DNA of 64,000 nucleotides from Shewanella putrefaciens (GTDB lineage Bacteria > Pseudomonadota > Gammaproteobacteria > Enterobacterales > Shewanellaceae). The notes under the pieces are model-generated. The model was not told where the DNA came from and made no database searches. It saw only the letters and a program-made list of their open reading frames with translations. The first letter of the stretch is position 1. Each line of letters begins with the position of its first letter. The stretch lies in contig NZ_CP066370.1 in the NCBI RefSeq assembly GCF_016406325.1, positions 806,001 to 870,000 of the forward strand, given 5' to 3'. This document shows, one piece after another, positions 57,230 through 64,000 of this stretch. The translations under genes were made by a program, and so were the position numbers.

Positions 57230-57967
57230 ATGAAGAAAGTACTGACCGCAGCGATATTAATGGCTGCACCTTTTATGGCGAATGCTGGGAGTGATTTTGT
57301 CAAAGGGGACAAAACATTTGCTGGTGAAGTTGAGCTGGGTGCAACCTTAACCACAGGTAATACGGATACTTCATCCTACAAGGGACGTTTAAACCTTAAA
57401 CATGAGCTTGGTGATTGGGAGAATCAGTACCTACTCGAAGGTTTATACAAAGAAGATACGGGTTCTGTCACTGCGAAACGGTATTTAGTCGCTGCACAAG
57501 GTAACTACAAAATGACAGACCGTAGTTACTTGTTTACAAATGCCAACTACGAAGTCGATCCCTTTACAGGGTACGAATACACTCTGTCAGGTGCAACGGG
57601 TTATGGGCATAGATTATATGATGCGACAAAGACGTTTTTAGACGTTGAAGTCGGTCCTGGTTATATCTATCAACGTCTTGATTCTGAACAGGCTATTTTA
57701 GAGGGGCAGAATTCTAACGACAGTATCGTTGCCCACGGTGTGATTAACTTTGAAACTGAAATTACCGATACTTCTAAGTTCCAACAACGTTTTGTTGCAG
57801 ACTATGGTGATAAGTTAGATGCCCGCTCCGAAACCTCGTTAACGGCTAATATTATCGGCTCGTTGGCAATGAAGTTTGCGGTAATTGTGCGCTATAACAG
57901 TGAACCATTTGATAATAAGAAAAGCACAGACACTGAAACGAATATGACGTTGTTATACGCATTCTAA
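57230..57967 (+). CDS. DUF481 (YdiY-like) outer-membrane protein
   Basis: 245 residues: signal peptide MKKVLTAAILMAAPFMANA, then a DUF481 barrel (GEVELGATLTTGNTDTSSYKGRLNLKHELGDWENQYLLEG) with C-terminal LLYAF. Related proteins are called salt-induced outer-membrane proteins. AGGAAGAGG precedes the ATG. Monocistronic with its own terminator. Sits beside nhaD, which suggests but does not prove a link to salt. Confidence 0.85.
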   Translation: MKKVLTAAILMAAPFMANAGSDFVKGDKTFAGEVELGATLTTGNTDTSSYKGRLNLKHELGDWENQYLLEGLYKEDTGSVTAKRYLVAAQGNYKMTDRSYLFTNANYEVDPFTGYEYTLSGATGYGHRLYDATKTFLDVEVGPGYIYQRLDSEQAILEGQNSNDSIVAHGVINFETEITDTSKFQQRFVADYGDKLDARSETSLTANIIGSLAMKFAVIVRYNSEPFDNKKSTDTETNMTLLYAF

Positions 57968-57988
57968 TCGTGAGTCACATCAACTCAG

Positions 57989-58012
57989 AAGCACCTCAGG
58001 GTGCTTTTTTAT
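57989..58012 (+). terminator. terminator after the DUF481 gene
   Basis: AAGCACC/GGTGCTT (57989-57995 with 58000-58006), TCAG loop, T6. Confidence 0.85.
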
Positions 58013-58147
58013 TGGTAGATTGACAAAAATTAATGCTTTTTAGCCCGTTAGCCAGTAATGGGCATTCAGAAGTTTGCTTCTTATCAACATTTTTTACTGA
58101 CTCGGTATGGTAATTTCTAAACTCATTCCCACGTAGAGATGAACTTA

Positions 58148-59617
58148 ATGAAATTACAGCGGTTGTTTAGGGGCAGTGGAATGGCATTTCTCAGCCTATG
58201 TTGTATTGCCGTATTGGGCAGTTTCTCACCCGCGGCTTGGGCGATGGCAGACGGAATCGAGCGTCTTAATTTAACGACTGCCACGGTAGGTTATATTGCC
58301 GTCTTTGTGTTTATTGTTGGCTATATATTGGTGATGGCGGAAGAGAAATTACACTTGCGCAAGTCAAAACCAGTGCTTGTGGCGGCCGGTATTATTTGGG
58401 GCATGATCGGTTTTGTGTATACACAAAATGGGATGTCTGAGATTTCTGAGGCAGCATTTAAACATAACCTATTGGAATACTCTGAATTATTACTGTTTTT
58501 GCTCGTTGCTATGACCTATATCAACGCGATGGAGGAACGTAATTTATTTGATGCTATTCGCGCTTGGCTCGTTGGTCGGGGTTTTAGCTTAAGAACGGTA
58601 TTTTGGCTTACGGGGTTTATGGCTTTTTTCATCTCCCCTGTGGCGGATAACCTGACGACTGCATTATTGATGTGCGCCGTGGTGATGAAGGTGGGGGCAG
58701 GGCAGCGTAAATTTATTACCCTTGCGTGTATTAACATTGTGGTCGCAGCCAATGCGGGAGGCGCTTTCAGTCCATTTGGGGATATTACTACATTAATGGT
58801 ATGGCAAAAGGGGGCGGTACACTTTGGGGAATTCTTCCATTTATTTATTCCTTCTTTAGTCAATTTTGCGGTACCTGCGGCCATTATGAGTGTGTTTATC
58901 CCGCATTATGTGCCTGAGGCTGAAACGGTAAAGGTTTACACTAAGCCCGGTGCCAAACGCATTGTTGCCCTATTTCTATTTACGATTGCTACCGCGGTGT
59001 GTGCTCATTCGCTCTTTGGTATGCCACCCGTGCTAGGTATGATGACTGGGTTAGGTTTTCTGCAGTTTTTTGGTTTCTACCTGCGTAAGACCTTCGATCG
59101 CTCGGTAGCGCGCGAACGTGCTAAAGCAGAATTAAGACACGATGAATTGCGTTTACAACAACTGGGTAGTGTCGTGCCTTTTGATGTATTTAACCGTATT
59201 GCCCGCGCAGAGTGGGATACGCTGCTGTTTTTTTATGGTGTGGTGTTATGTGTGGGCGGCTTAGGTTTTATGGGGTATTTGAGCTTAGTGTCTGAAGCCA
59301 TGTACCAGCACTGGGATGTCACTTATGCCAATATCGCGATAGGGGTTTTATCATCGGTTGTTGATAATATTCCGGTGATGTTTGCGGTATTGACGATGAA
59401 TCCTGATATGAGCTTAGGGCAGTGGTTGCTAGTGACCTTGACTGCTGGTGTTGGGGGCAGTTTATTATCCATCGGCAGTGCTGCTGGGGTGGCCCTTATG
59501 GGGCAGGCTAGGGGGATTTATACTTTTGGTGCGCATTTACGTTGGACGCCAGTCATCGCCTTGGGTTATGCGGCGAGTATCTTGGTACATATGTGGATGA
59601 ATGCCGCGATGTTCTAA
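58148..59617 (+). CDS. nhaD: NhaD-type Na+/H+ antiporter
   Basis: About 489 residues with 12-13 membrane segments. GTAGAG is correctly spaced for ATG 58148; ATG 58139, three codons earlier, has it too close. An N-terminal signal-like helix (AFLSLCCIAVLGSFSPAAWA) is typical of NhaD. Ion-transporter motifs FISPVADNLTTALLMC and SVVDNIPVMFAVLTMNPDMSLGQW carry conserved aspartates. Exchanges Na+ (or Li+) out for H+ in, at alkaline pH. Transcript ends at a shared terminator. Confidence 0.9.
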   Translation: MKLQRLFRGSGMAFLSLCCIAVLGSFSPAAWAMADGIERLNLTTATVGYIAVFVFIVGYILVMAEEKLHLRKSKPVLVAAGIIWGMIGFVYTQNGMSEISEAAFKHNLLEYSELLLFLLVAMTYINAMEERNLFDAIRAWLVGRGFSLRTVFWLTGFMAFFISPVADNLTTALLMCAVVMKVGAGQRKFITLACINIVVAANAGGAFSPFGDITTLMVWQKGAVHFGEFFHLFIPSLVNFAVPAAIMSVFIPHYVPEAETVKVYTKPGAKRIVALFLFTIATAVCAHSLFGMPPVLGMMTGLGFLQFFGFYLRKTFDRSVARERAKAELRHDELRLQQLGSVVPFDVFNRIARAEWDTLLFFYGVVLCVGGLGFMGYLSLVSEAMYQHWDVTYANIAIGVLSSVVDNIPVMFAVLTMNPDMSLGQWLLVTLTAGVGGSLLSIGSAAGVALMGQARGIYTFGAHLRWTPVIALGYAASILVHMWMNAAMF

Positions 59618-59649
59618 AAATGTCGCTTAAGTTTTTGAAATATAATCGA

Positions 59650-59678
59650 AAAAGAGGCATCCATCGGATGCCTCTTTT
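59650..59678. terminator. bidirectional terminator
   Basis: AAAAGAGGCATCC/GGATGCCTCTTTT (59650-59662 with 59666-59678), ATC loop. Between nhaD and the convergent lipoprotein gene. Confidence 0.92.
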
Positions 59679-59700
59679 GGTTTGGAGATTTGATGAGAGA

Positions 59701-60234
59701 TTATTGTGGTTGAACTTGAATTAAACTCAGCTCGTTATTGGCTTTTGCCCCGTAGATCTGGATCGCCAGTTTAATGTGTGCCACTGAACGACTTGGATCC
59801 TGCTGTTTCCAATCTAAGCCTGCGATTTCAAATTGATATTTTCCGCCGGCAACCTCAGTCAATTTACCACTGCATTCACCAAGGCTTTGGCAACGATAAC
59901 TTTGAGTCACATGCCAGCGTTTCCATGCTTTAGGATTAGGGGATTCCTTGGTTTTGTCGGGAAAACCAAAATAGTAAATATCATAGTTTTTTGCCGCTGT
60001 GATGGCTTCTTGCTGTGCATCTGTTAGGGAAAACTGAATGGTTCCAGTGCTAACGTTAAATTGCTCGAGTTTAAGATTGATTTGGGTGGCATCATCAATA
60101 TTCACCGCATTTTCAACCGGAGGTGGTGGCGGTGGTGCTGGTGGCGTTTCTTCCTCCACTTTATTGCTGTCACTGCCACATCCTGCGAGCATTAGTGTCG
60201 CTAAGGTCACTGCGAGTAATGGGTATTTCATCAC
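59701..60234 (-). CDS. lipoprotein encoded with a Tat cytochrome
   Basis: 177 residues, lipobox LAGC (ATLMLAGCGSDS), followed by a proline run (TPPAPPPPPPV) as a flexible linker and a beta-rich domain of about 130 residues. The stretch TGTIQFSLTDAQQEAITAA, the YFGFPDKTK segment and a Cys pair (YRCQSLGECSG) recall the N-terminal domain of MtrC/OmcA-type surface cytochromes, but without hemes. Starts seven bases after the cytochrome stop, so one operon. An anchoring or docking partner for the cytochrome is plausible. Confidence 0.72.
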   Translation of the reverse strand: MMKYPLLAVTLATLMLAGCGSDSNKVEEETPPAPPPPPPVENAVNIDDATQINLKLEQFNVSTGTIQFSLTDAQQEAITAAKNYDIYYFGFPDKTKESPNPKAWKRWHVTQSYRCQSLGECSGKLTEVAGGKYQFEIAGLDWKQQDPSRSVAHIKLAIQIYGAKANNELSLIQVQPQ

Positions 60235-60241
60235 AGCCCCC

Positions 60242-61063
60242 TTAATTAAAGTGCCCAGTATGGCAAGTGGTGCATTCCATATCCGTTTTCACACTGGCTG
60301 CTGAGCCAAAAGTGGTTGTACTACCATGGCATTGTTGGCATTCCTGTGCATCGGGTGTTGGCTTACTGCCATTGAGGGCGGCGATATTTTCCCCTTGATA
60401 GGCGCGGTTCAATACATCGACTAAGTAGTAGGCCATCGAGGCGGATAAGCGGTAGCAGCGTTCACCTTTCTTCGCGAATGATAAGCCAGAAGCTTTCGAC
60501 CAATTACTGATTGATGAGTGGCATAAAACGCTTTTTGCTTTTGATGAACTGCCGACAAGGGCCGTTTTTTCTGCGGTAGAGCCAATACCTGCAACAAATT
60601 CCGCTGAGGATAAAGGCAATGTTGTATTTTCGTAATAGCGGAAGGTGTTGGCAATCACCGCATTATTATGACCATTTATGTCATCTAAAATATTCACGAG
60701 CATACCTATCGCATTAAGGTTGCCGCAGAGCGTACCTTGTCCCGTAACACCCGCAAAACCATAAGCGGCTAAAGCCGTTGGTATTGTCTTGAACTTGTCG
60801 GCATCTGCACTATTGGATTGGGCTAGCATAGTCACAACGGCGTGAAACACTTGGTGCATACAACCGCCACCCGTTTCGTAGGCTAATTTTGCGGTTGCCA
60901 TAGGATCAAGTGGTACATACTTGAGTTTTTCACCTATTGCTAATTGATATTGACCATCGGCATTGGTTGCAGCAAGAACAGAGGTTCCCATCAGCGTGGC
61001 GCCCGCTGCCGCGGTGCTAATACCGATAATACGGGTTAATGCTTGGCGTCGATTCATACTCAT
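60242..61063 (-). CDS. Tat-exported split-Soret type di-heme c cytochrome
   Basis: 273 residues. Twin-arginine signal (NRRQALTRIIGISTAAAGATLMG). Two CxxCH heme sites near the C-terminus: ECQQCH (about 242-246) and ECTTCH (about 264-268). The N-terminal domain with GGGCMHQVFHAVV and TLCGNLNAIGML matches the split-Soret cytochrome / C_GCAxxG_C_C-type fold. A lone CH at VLCHSS has no CxxC. Exported folded yet needs hemes attached in the periplasm, an unusual combination. Operon partner is the lipoprotein downstream. Electron donor not known. Confidence 0.85.
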   Translation of the reverse strand: MSMNRRQALTRIIGISTAAAGATLMGTSVLAATNADGQYQLAIGEKLKYVPLDPMATAKLAYETGGGCMHQVFHAVVTMLAQSNSADADKFKTIPTALAAYGFAGVTGQGTLCGNLNAIGMLVNILDDINGHNNAVIANTFRYYENTTLPLSSAEFVAGIGSTAEKTALVGSSSKAKSVLCHSSISNWSKASGLSFAKKGERCYRLSASMAYYLVDVLNRAYQGENIAALNGSKPTPDAQECQQCHGSTTTFGSAASVKTDMECTTCHTGHFN

Positions 61064-61509
61064 CTTCTATGTCCTCTTATTATGTAATTACTTTTATTTA
61101 TCAAATGGTAAAGCAACATTTGTGAGGATGAGTTTAGGGCTTGCAGGGATAAATATTGTGATTTGTAAAGAAGGATATTTACCAAAAAAATATCAATCGA
61201 AGGATGAAATATTAATCTGTTTTGTCTGCTAATGAATTTTTTATAATGAGTTAAATCGATTTAAATAGGGTTTGTGTCACGGTATTTGTTGTATTTATGT
61301 GAATTTAAATCCATTTATCGCTTATTTCTACACGCTAAAATCACATTTATCCCTGTGAGCCAAAGCAAATTTTCATTTAATTAGGCCTGACCTGAGGGGT
61401 GTTTCACGAAATTATATTATTTGCACTCTTTGGGTTAGCAAGATCACAGTAATAATTAGATATCTTGCATAGACTTAACCCCATATTTTTATGAGCTTGG
61501 GAGGATATT
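61064..61509. promoter_or_regulatory. divergent spacer with a 14-base palindrome
   Basis: A+T-rich 446-base region between the cytochrome and the ToxR-like regulator. It holds a perfect palindrome TTAAATCGATTTAA (61251-61264). No gene is apparent. Either neighbour may be regulated from here. Confidence 0.4.
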
Positions 61510-62253
61510 ATGCAACTGGGGGGCTGCTGGTTTGATCGTGAGCGGGGTTTGCTTATCGAGCAGTCCAGAGATGAGTCATGGCATCTTCCTCGAGCTGAAC
61601 TGCAGGTGCTAAGTTTACTTGTGGAACATCAAGGGAAACTGGTCTCTAAGCATATGCTGAAAACGGGTGATGGTGCTCACCCGCCGTTAACTGACACGTC
61701 TGTTGCAAGGGCCGTGTTTATGCTCCGTTCCTTTTTGGGGCCTCAGTACGAAAGTTTGATTGAAACCGTTAAGGGCCAAGGCTACTTACTGCACAGTCCC
61801 CATGGCCAATTACCTAGGCAATTTCATCAGAAAGGATTGCAATCCATTTCTTGGTGGGGAGTGTCATTACTTTTTGGTTTAATGTTAGCGCTCTCTCTTT
61901 TTTATATCAGTCACATTGATCGGACCATACCGACAGAGCCTTTAATGTCAACTGAACTTCCCCTTGAATCAGGTCAACATATTCGTTTGTATTTATATGC
62001 CAATTCAAAAACCAACAATACATTATTATTCGAGTTAGGCGAGCGCTTAGGGCAGGGACTTACCGCTTGTAAACGCAGCGATTGGGCCGATGTTTATACC
62101 TCGCTGTCCCATGATAAGCAATTGTTTTATATAACCCTACGAGGGCATAAACTGGGACAGTCTGTTATCCGTAATATCAAGATCGCGGATCTCAGAAGAC
62201 CTAAAGAGTTTATTGATGCTCAGTGGCTGCAGGAGGTTGGGATCTGTGGCTAA
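61510..62253 (+). CDS. ToxR/CadC-like transmembrane winged-helix regulator
   Basis: 247 residues from ATG 61510 (GGGAGG upstream). OmpR-type winged helix at residues 1-95 (DTSVARAVFMLRSFLGPQYESLIETVKGQGYLL), a linker, one membrane helix about 114-134 (SWWGVSLLFGLMLALSLFYIS) and a 110-residue periplasmic domain. Type II orientation as in ToxR and CadC. Its stop overlaps the next gene by eight bases, so the pair is translationally coupled. Signal unknown. Confidence 0.85.
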   Translation: MQLGGCWFDRERGLLIEQSRDESWHLPRAELQVLSLLVEHQGKLVSKHMLKTGDGAHPPLTDTSVARAVFMLRSFLGPQYESLIETVKGQGYLLHSPHGQLPRQFHQKGLQSISWWGVSLLFGLMLALSLFYISHIDRTIPTEPLMSTELPLESGQHIRLYLYANSKTNNTLLFELGERLGQGLTACKRSDWADVYTSLSHDKQLFYITLRGHKLGQSVIRNIKIADLRRPKEFIDAQWLQEVGICG

Positions 62254-62776
62254 ATGGTTAAAGTGGACGATTAATCTGGCGATCCTATCCGCATTGATTG
62301 TGGCTTGTGGCGTGATCTATATGCAATCTGTCTCGAATAAGGCCATCATATTTAATTGCAGTTCAGAACTTTATGATCGTCACGATAATGCAGAAGATGA
62401 TGGAAAGTTTTATTTATTAGTCGATGTGCTTATCTCTGCGGGCAATGCACAAATTAATTACCGTTACTTTCATCTTGATGGCACGAGCGCAGGTATGCTG
62501 TTAATGCAGGGAGAGGTAAAGAGTATGAAACCCAACAGTATGACCTATAATGTGTCGGTTAAAACCAAAACAGAGTCAGAGGATGTGGCAAAAAAAGATT
62601 GGCCAGAACACATGAAATATCTTTCATACATCAGCAGCTTACATTTTAGTGAATCTGGAAGGCATAATCTTAGCATTGAGATACTCGACAGTGATGCTAG
62701 CCAAGATTATGCCGTGGTGTTATTTCAACCTAGCAATACTGTTTGTGGCTGTCGAATCGTTAATAGCCGAATTTAA
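62246..62776 (+). CDS. FidL-like membrane partner of the ToxR-like regulator
   Basis: 176 residues from GTG 62246, which has GGAGG about ten bases upstream; the frame opens earlier (62213) but with no site. One N-terminal membrane helix (TINLAILSALIVACGVIYM) and a periplasmic domain beginning IIFNCSSELYDR with SYNGxx-like strands. The pattern resembles FidL-like proteins, which accompany CadC-type regulators much as ToxS accompanies ToxR. Overlap with the regulator gene supports a sensor-effector pair. Family call by eye. Confidence 0.65.
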   Translation: MAKWLKWTINLAILSALIVACGVIYMQSVSNKAIIFNCSSELYDRHDNAEDDGKFYLLVDVLISAGNAQINYRYFHLDGTSAGMLLMQGEVKSMKPNSMTYNVSVKTKTESEDVAKKDWPEHMKYLSYISSLHFSESGRHNLSIEILDSDASQDYAVVLFQPSNTVCGCRIVNSRI

Positions 62777-62871
62777 TCAGTGTATTTGGTTGGATTTCAG
62801 TTTAGATTATGTTTTATCCCCATTGGTTTACAACTGCTTAGCCCCACAGTGTGAGGGTATTAAAGGTCTTT

Positions 62872-64000
62872 GTGTCTAAGATTCGCGTTAAACAAGAAGA
62901 ATCCCTATCCATTAAGTTCAGCCACCAGATGGAAAAAGGGGATAGTCGTCAGCTTGATCTCTATTTCTTTCTACCGAAGGAGATGGGCATAGGTTCGCGC
63001 ACCTTAGATGAAGAAGAATACTATTACAGTTCAATCGTTGGCCGTCGCTCATATTATTCTGAAGGCTTACATTTGCCTTTAGTTCAAGGTCGTTTCGCGA
63101 GTTTAAATCGACGGACAGTGGAAGAGTTCAGGTTATACCTTAATCTGTTTGCTTATCAATTTGCTGTTGCAGTTGAAAATGATGTGAAAGAACTCCATCA
63201 GCTTACTGATGTGGCGCATTTTTACCTTGCCCTCGATGAGTTATGTGAGCAGATTGGTTTGTTATTGAAGAAGTTTCGCCGTAATGAGCCTGGAGATCCT
63301 AAGTGGAAATCTTACTTTGAAAACGCCGATAATTACCTGTCTTGGTTCTGCGAGCAGCAACTGCTAAAAGTGCTTGCCCATGCCACTCGAACGAGCGATT
63401 TTTCTGATATCCAAGAACGTGTTTTAACACTTTGTCGCAATGAATGCGCCTACCGTGATGCGAATAACTATAACTCGACGCAAACTAAACAGGATCCTAA
63501 TCGTATTTCAAATAAGATGCTGTTATTACGTCGTTTAATCCAGCAAGGGGTCGTGCTTAAAGAAGAGTTAAAGCCATTGGGTATTGGCCTTAAAAAGTTT
63601 ACCACTGGCTTAGCAACTGCCTTAGTGATGTTAGTGGTATCGGCGCTCATCATTAAAGCTCAGGGAGCCTTTAGCGGTTTTACTATCGCGTTAGTTCTGA
63701 CGTTGGCGGTGATTTATGGCTTTAGGGAAATCTTTAAGGATGATGTGCGTAATGCCATGTGGCGATTTATTCAACGTGGACGCCCCCGCTGGAGCCGTAT
63801 TTTACGGGATACAACAAGTCAGGCTGTGATAGCTAAGCAGTTAGTATGGTTAGAGTTTATGCGTCAGCAGGATTTACCTGATAAAGTGAGTGAGATCTTA
63901 AAGCACAGACATAGCCAAAATAAAGTCGATGCCGAAATCTTGCATTATAAGATTGCGACGAAAGTTAACCACAGTGAGTTTCAAGCTGGCTATTCGACCA
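62872..64000 (+). CDS. membrane protein of unknown function, 3' partial
   Basis: From GTG 62872, with AAAGG about six bases upstream, a frame without a stop runs to the end of the window (376 residues). The first 240 residues are soluble and acidic/aromatic (FFLPKEMGIGSRTLDEEEYYYSSIVGRRSYY), followed by two adjacent membrane segments near residues 245-285 (GLATALVMLVVSALII and GFTIALVLTLAVIYGF), then basic sequence (RNAMWRFIQRGRPRWSRIL). It starts 95 bases after the FidL-like gene and is probably in the same operon. I do not recognise the family; the C-terminus is outside the window. Confidence 0.75.
   Translation, partial: MSKIRVKQEESLSIKFSHQMEKGDSRQLDLYFFLPKEMGIGSRTLDEEEYYYSSIVGRRSYYSEGLHLPLVQGRFASLNRRTVEEFRLYLNLFAYQFAVAVENDVKELHQLTDVAHFYLALDELCEQIGLLLKKFRRNEPGDPKWKSYFENADNYLSWFCEQQLLKVLAHATRTSDFSDIQERVLTLCRNECAYRDANNYNSTQTKQDPNRISNKMLLLRRLIQQGVVLKEELKPLGIGLKKFTTGLATALVMLVVSALIIKAQGAFSGFTIALVLTLAVIYGFREIFKDDVRNAMWRFIQRGRPRWSRILRDTTSQAVIAKQLVWLEFMRQQDLPDKVSEILKHRHSQNKVDAEILHYKIATKVNHSEFQAGYST

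Noticed and set aside
59701..60234. Heme-bearing cytochrome
   Set aside because: No CxxCH in this protein; its two Cys are in CQSLGEC.

Overview
The window looks like chromosome of a Shewanella species (Gammaproteobacteria, Alteromonadales). I judge this from gene content and order, not from a database match. The clues are a complete Na+-pumping NQR operon, a metK / tkt-epd-pgk-fba block, NhaD, a Tat-exported split-Soret type cytochrome, a GlyGly-CTERM subtilase, SdaC-type and DAACS transporters, and a DUF3019/MipA/two-component cluster. I saw no rRNA, tRNA, CRISPR array or prophage.

Layout. 1-5 kb: end of a PilZ-like gene, mpl, ubiX, hpt, and a YadG/YadH-type ABC exporter. 5-12.5 kb: a very large secreted subtilase, asnC, rluA and rlhA. 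12.5-18.4 kb: a MORN-type repeat protein, a small cupin, an M19 dipeptidase-like Tat protein with an altered metal site, and the csdA-csdE sulfur-transfer pair. 18.4-23.5 kb: a decayed CbrC-family fragment, then mipA-DUF3019-response regulator-histidine kinase, facing a second mipA-lipoprotein operon. 23.7-31.2 kb: tas and nqrABCDEF.

31.2-37 kb is accessory in character: an ankyrin protein, 27 perfect copies of a hexanucleotide followed by a hairpin-rich tail, an orphan HEPN-motif protein, a serine beta-lactamase-like hydrolase, an unknown gene, a nonsense-interrupted gene remnant, a MarR-GNAT fusion and a YjjX-type NTPase. 37.3-45.8 kb: a lipoprotein Ntn-hydrolase acylase, SdaC- and DAACS-type transporters, acetyltransferases, a META lipoprotein and small unknowns. 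45.9-49.6 kb is a second accessory patch: a RAYT-type (Y1/HUH) transposase, an orphan Imm11/DUF1629-like protein, a zinc-ribbon protein and an unknown. 49.7-57 kb is core metabolism: metK behind four tandem met-box-like octamers, then tkt, epd, pgk, fba. 57-64 kb: DUF481 outer-membrane protein, nhaD, a cytochrome-lipoprotein pair, and a ToxR-like membrane regulator with a FidL-like partner and a membrane protein that runs off the window.

How the genes fit together: NQR exports Na+ at the expense of NADH, and NhaD and the DAACS-type symporter can use or rebalance that gradient. tkt-epd-pgk-fba supply sugar phosphates and erythrose-4-phosphate (pyridoxal phosphate synthesis), and CsdA is itself a PLP enzyme. 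Exported proteins are prominent: Tat substrates, lipoproteins, a rhombosortase-type tail and MipA barrels.

No complete, clearly new multi-gene system is evident. The best leads are the duplicated MipA loci around one two-component system, the cytochrome-lipoprotein pair, the ToxR-like/FidL-like/unknown cluster, the HEPN orphan, the hexanucleotide array with its hairpin tail, and two gene remnants in apparently empty spacers.
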